Shown here: positions 24,809-33,192 of the stretch, one piece after another
Position numbering within the stretch: position 1 is the stretch's first letter
Layout of the letters: each line of letters begins with the position of its first letter
Assembly (NCBI GenBank): GCA_030523555.1
Contig: JAUNIH010000008.1
Coordinates: forward strand, 1-41,278
Reading direction: 5' to 3'
From: Erysipelotrichaceae bacterium
GTDB taxonomy: Bacteria > Bacillota_I > Bacilli_A > Erysipelotrichales > Erysipelotrichaceae
DNA length: 41,278 nt
Position numbers and translations under genes: made by a program
Notes under the pieces: generated by a model
Seen by the model: only the letters and a program-made list of their open reading frames with translations
Told to the model about the DNA's origin: nothing
Database searches by the model: none

Positions 24809-24838
24809 AGAATCATTCATTAAAGAATGATTCTTTTT
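24809..24838 (+). terminator. Rho-independent terminator
   Basis: AGAATCATTC (24809-24818), 6-base loop, GAATGATTCT (24825-24834), then a T-run. The core ATCATTC...GAATGAT is the same as in the hairpins of the two direct repeats at 15196 and 15975. Confidence 0.88.
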
Positions 24839-24856
24839 TAAAAAATGATTGAGGAA

Positions 24857-24908
24857 GGGGAATTTTCCAACCAAAAAACATACTATTTTAGGGAAATTTC
24901 CAACCAAA
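24857..24908 (+). repeat. Short direct repeat with internal palindrome
   Basis: GGGGAATTTTCCAACCAAA (24857-24875) and GGGAAATTTCCAACCAAA (24891-24908) repeat 34 bp apart. The second contains the palindrome GGAAATTTCC. They lie in the 318-bp gap before pstS, outside the Pho boxes; no gene is seen in this gap. Confidence 0.6.
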
Positions 24909-25005
24909 TGGAGATTTACTTAAATATTTAATCAATATCAATAAGAAAAACAGACTCCTGATCAGCGGGATGAATTGTGATAGAAAGATGAAAATTCATA
25001 TATGA

Positions 25006-25047
25006 TTTTACATTTCTTTTACATATCTTTGATTATAGACTTTACAT
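25006..25047 (+). promoter_or_regulatory. Pho-box-like repeats upstream of pstS
   Basis: TTTTACAT at 25006-25013 and 25017-25024 (11-bp period), a degenerate TTTGATT at the next position and TTTACAT at 25041-25047. TTTACA-type direct repeats with 11-bp spacing are the known binding pattern of PhoP/PhoB regulators in Bacillota. The site lies 60-100 bp upstream of pstS and matches one before phoB. Confidence 0.75.
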
Positions 25048-25106
25048 AACCCAAATAACATTTTAATTGTAACCTTAACGGTTAATTAAAAGAGAGGATT
25101 TAAAGA

Positions 25107-25958
25107 ATGAAAAAGTTATTTGTCTTACTTGCAGCTGTTCTGTTAGTATTTGGCTTAACAGCCTGCAGCAATTCATCTGCTGACACTACTCCAGCTGACA
25201 CTACTCCAGCTGATGCCGGTTTAAGCGGATCTATTCAGTTAAACGGTTCTACTTCTATGAAGAAGTTATGTGACGCTATGGCTGAAAGCTTTATGGCTGC
25301 TAACCCAGATGTAACTGTATCAGTTGAATACACTGGTTCAGGTGCAGGTTTAGAAGCTCTTGCTGCTGGTACTACTGATATCGGTGACTCTTCACGTCAT
25401 CTTAAGGATTCAGAAGTTGCTGCAGGTGCAGTTGAAAACGTTGTAGCTATCGATGGTATCGCAGTTATCGTTGACCCAGCTAACACAGTTACTGGTTTAA
25501 CTAAGCAGCAGTTAACAGACATCTACACTGGTACAGTTTCTAACTGGAAAGAAGTAGGTGGCGATGATGCAGCTATCGTTGTAATCGGTCGTGAATCTGG
25601 TTCAGGTACAAGATCTGCTTTCGAAGAAATTCTTGGTGTAGCTGATGCTTGTGCATATGCTCAGGAACTTTCTTCTACTGGTGAAGTTCTTAAGGGTGTA
25701 GCTACTACTCCATACGCTATCGGTTACGTTTCATTAGACGTAGTTGACAGCTCAGTTATCGCTGTAGAATTAGACGGTGTTGCGGCTACTGAAGCTAACA
25801 TCGTTGCAGGTAACTACTTCTTATCAAGACCATTCGTAATGGCTACTAACGGTGCTATTGCTGAACAGAACGAACTCGTTCAGGCTTGGTTCGAATATGT
25901 TTACTCTGCAGAAGGTGCAGCTATCGTTAAATCTGTAGGTTTAATCGTAGCTCAGTAA
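25107..25958 (+). CDS. pstS: Phosphate ABC transporter substrate-binding protein PstS
   Basis: A 283-residue lipoprotein with lipobox LTAC (Cys20). The family signature is intact: GSTSMKKLCDAMAESF near the start, EYTGSGAGLEALAAGTTDIGDSSR, and GRESGSGTRSAFEEI for phosphate binding. It binds orthophosphate outside the cell for PstCAB. A 15-bp tandem duplication (25179-25208) encodes ADTTPADTTP in the linker after the lipid anchor. Codon use is strongly biased (GCT, GGT, GTT), suggesting very high expression. It is preceded by Pho boxes and AGAGAGG. Confidence 0.95.
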   Translation: MKKLFVLLAAVLLVFGLTACSNSSADTTPADTTPADAGLSGSIQLNGSTSMKKLCDAMAESFMAANPDVTVSVEYTGSGAGLEALAAGTTDIGDSSRHLKDSEVAAGAVENVVAIDGIAVIVDPANTVTGLTKQQLTDIYTGTVSNWKEVGGDDAAIVVIGRESGSGTRSAFEEILGVADACAYAQELSSTGEVLKGVATTPYAIGYVSLDVVDSSVIAVELDGVAATEANIVAGNYFLSRPFVMATNGAIAEQNELVQAWFEYVYSAEGAAIVKSVGLIVAQ

Positions 25959-25973
25959 TTTATGGAGATACTA

Positions 25974-26870
25974 ATGAAAACTAAACAGCTTGTAGAAAAG
26001 ATTGCTCAGTACGTCTTTACGTTCTGTGGAATCGTTGCTATCTTCGCTGTTTGTTCCATTACGTTCTACATGATCTTAAAAGGAACCCCGGCACTTAGTG
26101 AAGTCGGGGTTTTCGACCTATTGTTTAAGACGGAATGGAAACCGACAGCGGCAGAACCTTCCTACGGAATTCTGTACATTATTCTTACTTCGATTGTCGC
26201 TACAGGATGTGCAATCCTGATTGGTGTACCGGTTGGAATTCTGACGGCAGTATTCCTTACTGAATTATCTGATAAGCGTATCGGTAACATTGTCGGATCT
26301 GCAGTTGAACTGCTTGCAGCTATCCCTTCAGTTATCTACGGTCTTCTCGGTATGATGCTTTTAAATCCTTTTCTGTATAAAATAGAAAGAATTATCTTTG
26401 CTGGCTCTACTACTCATAAGATGACAGGTGGATCTAACCTTCTGGCAGCCGTAATCGTACTGGCTATCATGATCCTTCCAACTGTTATCAGTGTAAGTAC
26501 CAGGTCCATCAAAGCTGTTCATGACAGTTTAAGAAGTGCTTCGTTAGCCTTGGGTGCTACCAAACTGCAGACAATCTTCAAGGTTGTTATTCCTGCAGCC
26601 AAATCCGGTATCCTGACTGGTGCCGTACTTGGTATCGGTCGTGCGCTTGGTGAAGCGATGGCTATCAACATGGTTGCCGGTGGTGCCGTAAACCTGCCGC
26701 TTCCATTTAACTCTGTAAGAACGCTGACTACTCAGGTTGTATCAGAAATGGGTTATTCCGCAGGACTTCACCGTGAAATTCTGTTTACGGTCGGTCTGAT
26801 TCTTTACATCTTCATCATGATCGTTAACCTCGTTCTTATGAAGATCAGAAAGGATGGTGAAAAAGACTGA
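25974..26870 (+). CDS. pstC: Phosphate ABC transporter permease PstC
   Basis: A 298-residue permease with six membrane helices and the binding-protein-dependent transport signature around SASLALGATKLQTIFKVVIPAAKSG and ALGEAMAINMVAGG. Start ATG 25974 follows TGGAGA; an in-frame ATG at 25962 lacks a site. It forms the phosphate channel with PstA. It starts 15 bp after pstS and overlaps the pstA start by one base (TGATG). Confidence 0.94.
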   Translation: MKTKQLVEKIAQYVFTFCGIVAIFAVCSITFYMILKGTPALSEVGVFDLLFKTEWKPTAAEPSYGILYIILTSIVATGCAILIGVPVGILTAVFLTELSDKRIGNIVGSAVELLAAIPSVIYGLLGMMLLNPFLYKIERIIFAGSTTHKMTGGSNLLAAVIVLAIMILPTVISVSTRSIKAVHDSLRSASLALGATKLQTIFKVVIPAAKSGILTGAVLGIGRALGEAMAINMVAGGAVNLPLPFNSVRTLTTQVVSEMGYSAGLHREILFTVGLILYIFIMIVNLVLMKIRKDGEKD

Positions 26871-27730
26871 TGAAAAACAGAAGAACTGGTGAAATCTTCC
26901 TTTATGGTCTTATTTATTTCTGTGCAGCAATTTCCGTTGTATTACTGGTTGGTATTATTGCCTATGTCTTATATCAGGGCTTAGGTACAGCTTTAAACTG
27001 GGAATTTCTGACAACAGTCACATCCGCTTTAAAAGGAACAAAGGGTATTGCGGGTAATATCGTCAATACATTATATATTGTTGTTATAACAATGCTGATT
27101 GCTACTCCAATCGGAGTTGGTGCAGCTATCTATCTGAACGAATATGCCAAACCCGGCAGACTCGTATCGCTGATTGAATTCGCGACAGAAACCCTGTCCG
27201 GTATTCCTTCTATCATATTTGGTCTGTTTGGTATGATGTTCTTCGGTCAGACACTTGGTCTGAAATATTCACTGTTAACAGGTTCATTTACCCTGACATT
27301 ACTGGTACTTCCATTAATTACCAGAAATACACAGGAAGCTTTGAAAACTGTTCCTGATTCATACCGTCATGGTGCGATTGGTCTTGGTGCCGGTAAATGG
27401 TACACCATCAGAACAATCCTTCTTCCTTCTTCAATGCTGGGTATTATTACCGGTGTCATCCTGGCAATAGGTAGAATAGTCGGTGAATCAGCAGCCCTGA
27501 TCTTTACCGCTGGTAGTGGTAAGGCAATGCTGAAGGGATTAAGTCACTTCTTCCCTAAGATGCTGGAATCAGGTGGTACTTTAACAGTTCAGTTATATCT
27601 GGCTGCAACAGCCGAAGCTGACTTTGATACAGCGTTTGGTACAGCGGTTGTACTGCTGGTAATTGTATTTATCATAAACATTCTGACTAAGTTATTAGCC
27701 AGGAAAATGGATGTCAATAGAGAAAGGTAA
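26870..27730 (+). CDS. pstA: Phosphate ABC transporter permease PstA
   Basis: A 286-residue permease with six membrane helices. Family motifs include [37 protein letters not shown] (EAA loop) and [17 protein letters not shown]. Partner of PstC in the phosphate importer. Its ATG overlaps the pstC stop, so translation is coupled; pstB begins 5 bp after its stop. Confidence 0.94.
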   Translation: MKNRRTGEIFLYGLIYFCAAISVVLLVGIIAYVLYQGLGTALNWEFLTTVTSALKGTKGIAGNIVNTLYIVVITMLIATPIGVGAAIYLNEYAKPGRLVSLIEFATETLSGIPSIIFGLFGMMFFGQTLGLKYSLLTGSFTLTLLVLPLITRNTQEALKTVPDSYRHGAIGLGAGKWYTIRTILLPSSMLGIITGVILAIGRIVGESAALIFTAGSGKAMLKGLSHFFPKMLESGGTLTVQLYLAATAEADFDTAFGTAVVLLVIVFIINILTKLLARKMDVNRER

Positions 27731-27735
27731 GAGAT

Positions 27736-28497
27736 ATGAGCGATTATATTAAAATGAAGGTCGAGAATCTGAACCTGTATTATGGTGAAAATCACGCCCT
27801 TAAAGATGTAAGTATGGATATTCGTGAAAAAGCTATTACGGCTTTGATTGGTCCTTCAGGCTGCGGTAAGTCTACATTCCTTAAGACTTTAAACAGAATG
27901 AACGATCTGATTGAAAATGTGCGCATTGAAGGTAAGGTTACGTTGGATGGTGAAGATATCTTTGGTGCTGATATGGATACTACTGTTTTAAGAAAAAGAG
28001 TAGGTATGGTATTCCAGCAGCCAAACCCATTCCCAATGAGTATTTATGACAATATTGCCTATGGGCCAAGGGTTCATGGTATCAAAAACAAAAAAGTCCT
28101 CGATGAAATCGTCGAAAAGAGTTTAAGAGGTGCTGCAATCTTTGATGAAGTTAAAGACAGACTCAACAAATCAGCTTTAGGTTTGTCAGGTGGTCAGCAG
28201 CAGCGTATCTGTATCGCGAGAGCTTTAGCGGTTGAACCAGAAGTACTGCTGATGGATGAACCTACTTCCGCTCTTGACCCTATCTCTACGGCCAAGATTG
28301 AGGAACTGATGGAAGATCTCAAGAAACAGTATACTGTTGTCATCGTTACCCACAACATGCAGCAGGCTGTCCGTGTATCTGATTACACTGCCTTCTTCTT
28401 AGTTGGTGATATGGTAGAATTCAACGATACCAAGACTCTCTTCTCTTATCCTCAGGATAAGCGTACAGAGGATTATATCACTGGTAGATTCGGTTAA
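27736..28497 (+). CDS. pstB: Phosphate ABC transporter ATP-binding protein PstB
   Basis: A 253-residue ATPase typical of Pst[21 protein letters not shown], Walker [10 protein letters not shown] (with the PstB-type Cys), [19 protein letters not shown], signature LSGGQQQR, Walker [14 protein letters not shown] and H-loop VTHNMQQA. It energises PstCA. The near-invariant [10 protein letters not shown] segment separates it from other ABC ATPases. Confidence 0.96.
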   Translation: MSDYIKMKVENLNLYYGENHALKDVSMDIREKAITALIGPSGCGKSTFLKTLNRMNDLIENVRIEGKVTLDGEDIFGADMDTTVLRKRVGMVFQQPNPFPMSIYDNIAYGPRVHGIKNKKVLDEIVEKSLRGAAIFDEVKDRLNKSALGLSGGQQQRICIARALAVEPEVLLMDEPTSALDPISTAKIEELMEDLKKQYTVVIVTHNMQQAVRVSDYTAFFLVGDMVEFNDTKTLFSYPQDKRTEDYITGRFG

Positions 28498-28551
28498 TCG
28501 GATACCATATAATTTAAATTAGATAATGTATTTAATGGAGGAATAATATAT

Positions 28552-29193
28552 ATGCGTACAAGATTTAACGAACAGCTTGTTGAACTTAACAACGAAATGA
28601 TCAACATGAGCACAATGATTGAAACAGCTATTGCCCGTGCCGTTGAAGTTCTTTCAAATAAAGATCAGAATCTGGCAAAGGAAGTAATAGAAGGCGATGT
28701 TCAGATCGACAGAGCTGAAAAAAAGATTCAGGATATCTGTTTCAATCTGCTGATTCAGCAGCAGCCTGTAGCACGTGATTTACGTAATATCACCGCAGCC
28801 ATGAATATGGTTACTGATATGGAAAGAATCGGTGATCAGGCAGCTGATATCTGTGAAATGACTGTCTATATGGCTGATTCTAAATATGAAGCCAACCTTT
28901 CTCATATCAACAAGATGGCAGTGGAAATTGTCATGATGCTCAACTGGAGTGTTGAAGCATATGTAGAAAAAGATGCTGAAAAGGCAGAAAAGGTTATCGC
29001 TCATGATGATGTAGTAGATAAACTGTTTGATGAAGCCAAGAAGGATATCATCAATCTGATTGCCTCTGATCCTAAAGACGGTGAAGAAGCTGTAGACCTT
29101 CTGATGGTGGCGAAGTACTTTGAAAGAATCGGTGACCATGCGACCAATATCGCTGAATGGGTTATCTATTCTTTAAAGACAAGCGCTGAATAA
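28552..29193 (+). CDS. phoU: Phosphate transport regulator PhoU
   Basis: A 213-residue all-helical PhoU with the repeated metal-cluster motifs ERIGDQAADICEM (near 90) and ERIGDHATNIAEW (near 196), plus RDLRNITAAMNMVTDMERIGD. PhoU links the Pst transporter to the PhoR-type kinase and represses the regulon when phosphate is plentiful. GGAGG precedes the ATG, and a strong terminator follows the gene, closing the operon. Confidence 0.95.
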   Translation: MRTRFNEQLVELNNEMINMSTMIETAIARAVEVLSNKDQNLAKEVIEGDVQIDRAEKKIQDICFNLLIQQQPVARDLRNITAAMNMVTDMERIGDQAADICEMTVYMADSKYEANLSHINKMAVEIVMMLNWSVEAYVEKDAEKAEKVIAHDDVVDKLFDEAKKDIINLIASDPKDGEEAVDLLMVAKYFERIGDHATNIAEWVIYSLKTSAE

Positions 29194-29204
29194 TCAGATG
29201 ATTT

Positions 29205-29229
29205 AGCCCCTTATGGGGCTTTTTCTTTT
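29205..29229 (+). terminator. Rho-independent terminator after phoU
   Basis: AGCCCC (29205-29210), loop TTAT, GGGGCT (29215-29220), then TTTTCTTTT. It closes the pst-phoU operon. Confidence 0.92.
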
Positions 29230-29273
29230 GGATAAATCAGTAATTAAACACTTATAATATATATGTAAAACAA

Positions 29274-29312
29274 TTTACATGGATTTTACATAGATAGATT
29301 ATCAATTTTACA
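29274..29312 (+). promoter_or_regulatory. Pho-box-like repeats upstream of phoB
   Basis: TTTACAT at 29274-29280 and 29285-29291 (11-bp period), a degenerate unit, then TTTACA at 29307-29312. The pattern equals that before pstS, implying that the response regulator controls its own operon. A TATAAT box lies at 29359-29364. Confidence 0.7.
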
Positions 29313-29427
29313 ATTTACTGATAAATTATTGACATGAAAGTAAAGAAATTATGACTTTTATAATTTGCTGATATATGCCTGTAAAGACAGGTAAAGATAT
29401 CGATAATGAAAGGATCAATTAAGAATT

Positions 29428-30096
29428 ATGGCTTTGATTTATATCGTAGAAGATGATGACAGTATCCGTGAAATAGAAGAATTTGCCCTGAAGAATGCGG
29501 GACACAATGTATTGGGTTTTCCTGATGCGAAGTCTTTCTTTAATAAGATGGATGATATTATTCCTGATCTGGTATTACTGGATGTGATGCTGCCGGATTT
29601 AAACGGTAATGAAATCACCAAGAAGTTAAGAAGAAATTCCGATACCAAGAAACTTCCTGTCATTATGGTTACTGCCAAAACCGGGGATATTGATCTGGTG
29701 AAGGGTTTAGAAGATGGGGCTGATGACTATATCAGAAAGCCATTCTCCGTTATGGAACTTATTTCAAGAGTTAAAGCTTTATTAAGGAGAAGTGAGCCTG
29801 AAGAGATAAAAATTATTGAAATGGATGAATTAATCCTTAATAATGAGAAGCATAAGGTAAGTATCGGGGATGAAGATCTTGACCTTACATATAAAGAGTA
29901 TGAACTCTTACAGTATCTCTTGATTAATAAGGGTATTGTTCTTGAAAGAGAACAGATTATGGAAAATGTCTGGGGTACACTATATGTAGGTGAATCTAGA
30001 ACTCTGGATATGCATATCAAGACACTGCGTCAGAAACTGAAGGACTACGGTTCAAGAATCAGAACAGTACGTAATGTCGGCTACGTAATTGAGTAA
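29428..30096 (+). CDS. phoB: PhoB/PhoP-type response regulator
   Basis: A 222-residue OmpR-family regulator. Receiver domain 1-115 has acidic pocket EDDD, phospho-acceptor Asp52 in LLDVMLP, Thr in MVTAK and Lys in RKPFS. The winged-helix effector at 125-222 includes YKEYELLQYLLINKG and SRTLDMHIKTLRQKL. Neighbouring pst genes, Pho boxes and the kinase directly downstream support phosphate control. The stop TAA abuts the GTG start of the kinase. Confidence 0.93.
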   Translation: MALIYIVEDDDSIREIEEFALKNAGHNVLGFPDAKSFFNKMDDIIPDLVLLDVMLPDLNGNEITKKLRRNSDTKKLPVIMVTAKTGDIDLVKGLEDGADDYIRKPFSVMELISRVKALLRRSEPEEIKIIEMDELILNNEKHKVSIGDEDLDLTYKEYELLQYLLINKGIVLEREQIMENVWGTLYVGESRTLDMHIKTLRQKLKDYGSRIRTVRNVGYVIE

Positions 30097-31413
30097 GTGA
30101 AAAACAAGATAAATTCCAGAATGGTACTGATTGCGATAATTGCGATAGTAGTTTCAGTAATCAGTGTCACGGCAGTCTACTATGGACTGTTTGAAAATCA
30201 GGTAAGAAATGACCTGGCAGTTAATGCCAGGCTTTTAAAAGATGCGGATCTGTTTGAAGATCTGAATACTGATCTGAAGGAACTGGAAATACTGCCTGAA
30301 GATCTAAGGGTTACCTGGATTAAAGAAGATGGCGAAGTACTTTATGACAATACCGCAAACGCTGAAGACATGGATAACCACAGTGAGCGTCCGGAAGTAA
30401 TTGAGGCGTTTAATAATGGTGAAGGTGAAGCTGTAAGAAGATCAACGACACTTAATCAGAATACATTCTACTATGCGATACTGCTGGATAATGGAACAGT
30501 CTTAAGAGTATCGACTGATGCCAGAAACATCTGGTCTATCTTTTTTCAGGCAGCTCCGGTTATTCTCATTGTTTCTTTACTGATTATCATCTTTTCCATT
30601 GTCTTATCGAGAATGCTGACAAGGGATATTGTTGAACCGATAGAAAAGATGGTTGAAAATATCGATGATACAAGAATTGAACCACCATATAAGGAACTTG
30701 TACCATTTACCAACAAAATACGTTCTCAACATACCGAAATATTATCTGCCGCTAAAATGCGTCAGGATTTTACGGCTAATGTATCCCATGAGTTAAAGAC
30801 TCCATTAACCGCTATTACCGGTTATACAGAACTCTTAGAGAGTGATATGGTGGACAAGGAAGGAAGAAAGCATTTCTATCAGGAAATAAAAAAGAATGCG
30901 AACCGTTTACTGTTACTGATAAATGATATCATCAAGCTTTCTGAGCTTGATCATTCAAACAGGGATGAATCATTTGAAAAGATGAATCTTTATACGACTG
31001 TGTCTGAGTGTCTGGAAGAATTAACCGTTAATGCACAGAACAGAAATATTGAACTGGGATTTACAGGTGAAGATGCCTATATTACAGGTAACAGGTCACT
31101 TATTGTGGAACTGGTAGAAAACCTCGTGCAGAATGCCATCCGCTACAATAATGAAGGCGGTAAGGTCTGGGTTGAGGTTCATGAAGGCGATAAGCCAAAA
31201 CTCATTGTAAGAGATAACGGTATAGGCATACCTGAAGCTGATCAGAAAAGAGTCTTTGAAAGATTCTATCGTGTTGATAAGAGCCGTTCAAGAGAAAGCG
31301 GTGGTACAGGTTTAGGACTTGCGATTGTCAAACATATCGTTGAGATACATGATGGAACAATAGAACTTAAGAGTGAACTGGGTAAGGGTACGGAAATTAC
31401 TGTAACGTTCTAA
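30097..31413 (+). CDS. phoR: PhoR-type sensor histidine kinase
   Basis: A 438-residue membrane kinase: helix 1 about 8-28, an extracellular loop, helix 2 about 146-170, then a HAMP-like linker. HisKA has FTANVSHELKTPLTA (His231); HATPase has VQNAIRYNNEGG, DNGIGIPE and GGTGLGLAI. The start is GTG, directly after the phoB stop, so both are coupled. It should phosphorylate the PhoB-type regulator at low phosphate and be held in check through PhoU/Pst. Confidence 0.93.
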   Translation: MKNKINSRMVLIAIIAIVVSVISVTAVYYGLFENQVRNDLAVNARLLKDADLFEDLNTDLKELEILPEDLRVTWIKEDGEVLYDNTANAEDMDNHSERPEVIEAFNNGEGEAVRRSTTLNQNTFYYAILLDNGTVLRVSTDARNIWSIFFQAAPVILIVSLLIIIFSIVLSRMLTRDIVEPIEKMVENIDDTRIEPPYKELVPFTNKIRSQHTEILSAAKMRQDFTANVSHELKTPLTAITGYTELLESDMVDKEGRKHFYQEIKKNANRLLLLINDIIKLSELDHSNRDESFEKMNLYTTVSECLEELTVNAQNRNIELGFTGEDAYITGNRSLIVELVENLVQNAIRYNNEGGKVWVEVHEGDKPKLIVRDNGIGIPEADQKRVFERFYRVDKSRSRESGGTGLGLAIVKHIVEIHDGTIELKSELGKGTEITVTF

Positions 31414-31419
31414 AAATCT

Positions 31420-31448
31420 TGCAGGCTTTTTACAGGGCCTGCATTTTT
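31420..31448 (+). terminator. Rho-independent terminator after phoR
   Basis: TGCAGGC (31420-31426) and GCCTGCA (31437-31443) form a 7-bp stem with a 10-base loop, followed by TTTTT. Confidence 0.85.
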
Positions 31449-31476
31449 GTGTGATATATTTAAATTAATAATATTT

Positions 31477-33093
31477 ATGAGTAAAAAATATTCATTTTTC
31501 AAGAATATACTGGTTACGCTGGCGATTCTTATTACGGCTGGTGTTTTAATATTTACATTTATCAATAAAGATAATTTTTCTCTGAAATATGAGAATGTTC
31601 TTTCGTGTGAAGATATCTTTGAATCACATAAGAGTAATGGAGAAGAAATACTCAGTACGACACTTCCTGCCATAAGAGACAATGAATATATTACTTTATG
31701 GAGGCAGCAGAATTTTACTTATGCCGATATTGATGGTATAGAAATATACCGTACAGAGGACACGCATTTCTTTAGTCAGAATTCTTCTTTAGGTGAGGCA
31801 GTAATGTTTATTCCTCTGGCTGAAAGCTATTCGGGGATGAGACTTAATCTTCATTTTGAAGGGGAAGCGGAATTTAACTCCATATATCTCAGCAGTTTTG
31901 CAGAGTTTGTGAATATGCTGTTCTTTACGGATAAGCTGAGACTTTTATTATGTGCGATTATTGTTATTGTAGCTTTTGTGGTTATAGGTTTCTATATTGT
32001 TATGAAGCGTAGTGTTGAAAGAAATATCTCGTTCTCAGCTGACGCTTTACTGTGTCTTGGAGTCTTCTTTTTCAATCTTGCACTATGGGTACTGACGGAT
32101 GCAGGTCTTACTTTCTTCCTGGCACCTTTTGATACAGGAATGTTGAGTTATTATTCATTTATGCTGCTGCCGCTTACTTTTATGGCTTTAGTCAATCATG
32201 TACTGAGTGAAAAAAGTAAGAGAGTCAGTGGAACGATAATGCTGGCTGCTTTGAATATCATTGTTCAGACTGTATTATTTGTGAGTGGCATAATGGATTT
32301 ACCGGATATGCTGGTGGCAACACATGTTGTATATATTGTGACTATCATTATTGTCTTTAATGATATCTTTGCTGATTACCGTGATTCCAAAGACAGAACC
32401 GCAACGTTCCTGGTTATGGGGCTGATGTTCTGTGCTTTGATGGGTGTAACGGCTGTCTTAAGCTACTGGATCCTGCCGGATTTTGATTATATCTTCTTCG
32501 TCAATCTGGCGGTTATTGTGATGGTCATATTCATCATTATGGCGGTTGTAGAATATATAAAGAAACTGACGATTGAAGAAGTAAGAAATGAAGAGATACA
32601 GTATTTTGCCTATACTGATCTCTTAACGGGTTTAAAGAACCGTAACTCTTATGAAAGAAGAATGGAAGAGATTGAAAATAAGGGATATGATCCTGATCTG
32701 TATGTGATGCAGATGGATGTCAATTTCTTAAAACAGACTAACGACGCTATGGGACATAAGGCCGGTGATGAACTGCTGATAGGGGCGGCTGAATGTATGA
32801 TGAAGGCTTTTGACAATACGGAAGATATCTACCGTATAGGTGGAGATGAATATGTTATTATCGATTATGGAAAAAGAGAAGATATGGAGTCAAGGCTCAA
32901 TAATCTTAAAAAGATAATTGATGAATGGGTTGGTGAAAACGGCAATAAACTGTATGTAGCTGCAGGTTACAGCAGATGGGACAGACATAGTGATTTATCA
33001 TTTGGAGAACTTCTGGAACTTGCGGATAAGGCCATGTACGAAGATAAATCAGAGTTCTATCGAAACAGTGGTATAGATAGAAGAAGAAGATAA
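31477..33093 (+). CDS. Membrane diguanylate cyclase with extracellular sensor (GGDEF)
   Basis: A 538-residue protein. One N-terminal helix (10-29), an extracytoplasmic beta-rich region of about 120 residues, then seven helices between 153 and 357, a 7TM sensor layout like 7TMR-DISM proteins. The C-terminal GGDEF domain has DLLTGLKNRN (381-390), MDVNFLKQTND (413-423) and active GGDEY (455-459). It should make cyclic di-GMP. ATG 31477 lacks a clear Shine-Dalgarno site; an in-frame TTG at 31447 lies inside the terminator. It is single, between phoR and the large hybrid kinase. Confidence 0.85.
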   Translation: MSKKYSFFKNILVTLAILITAGVLIFTFINKDNFSLKYENVLSCEDIFESHKSNGEEILSTTLPAIRDNEYITLWRQQNFTYADIDGIEIYRTEDTHFFSQNSSLGEAVMFIPLAESYSGMRLNLHFEGEAEFNSIYLSSFAEFVNMLFFTDKLRLLLCAIIVIVAFVVIGFYIVMKRSVERNISFSADALLCLGVFFFNLALWVLTDAGLTFFLAPFDTGMLSYYSFMLLPLTFMALVNHVLSEKSKRVSGTIMLAALNIIVQTVLFVSGIMDLPDMLVATHVVYIVTIIIVFNDIFADYRDSKDRTATFLVMGLMFCALMGVTAVLSYWILPDFDYIFFVNLAVIVMVIFIIMAVVEYIKKLTIEEVRNEEIQYFAYTDLLTGLKNRNSYERRMEEIENKGYDPDLYVMQMDVNFLKQTNDAMGHKAGDELLIGAAECMMKAFDNTEDIYRIGGDEYVIIDYGKREDMESRLNNLKKIIDEWVGENGNKLYVAAGYSRWDRHSDLSFGELLELADKAMYEDKSEFYRNSGIDRRRR

Positions 33094-33094
33094 G

Positions 33095-33118
33095 ACGTCT
33101 AAAAGACGTTTTATTTTT
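33095..33118 (+). terminator. Rho-independent terminator
   Basis: ACGTCT (33095-33100), loop AAA, AGACGT (33104-33109), then TTTATTTTT. A TATAAT box for the next gene follows at 33175-33180. Confidence 0.75.
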
Positions 33119-33192
33119 ATGTATGTAAAAAGTAGGTTAATTAAAGATATAATTAGAATGTATTAATATGCGCATATAATTGGAATAAGAGT

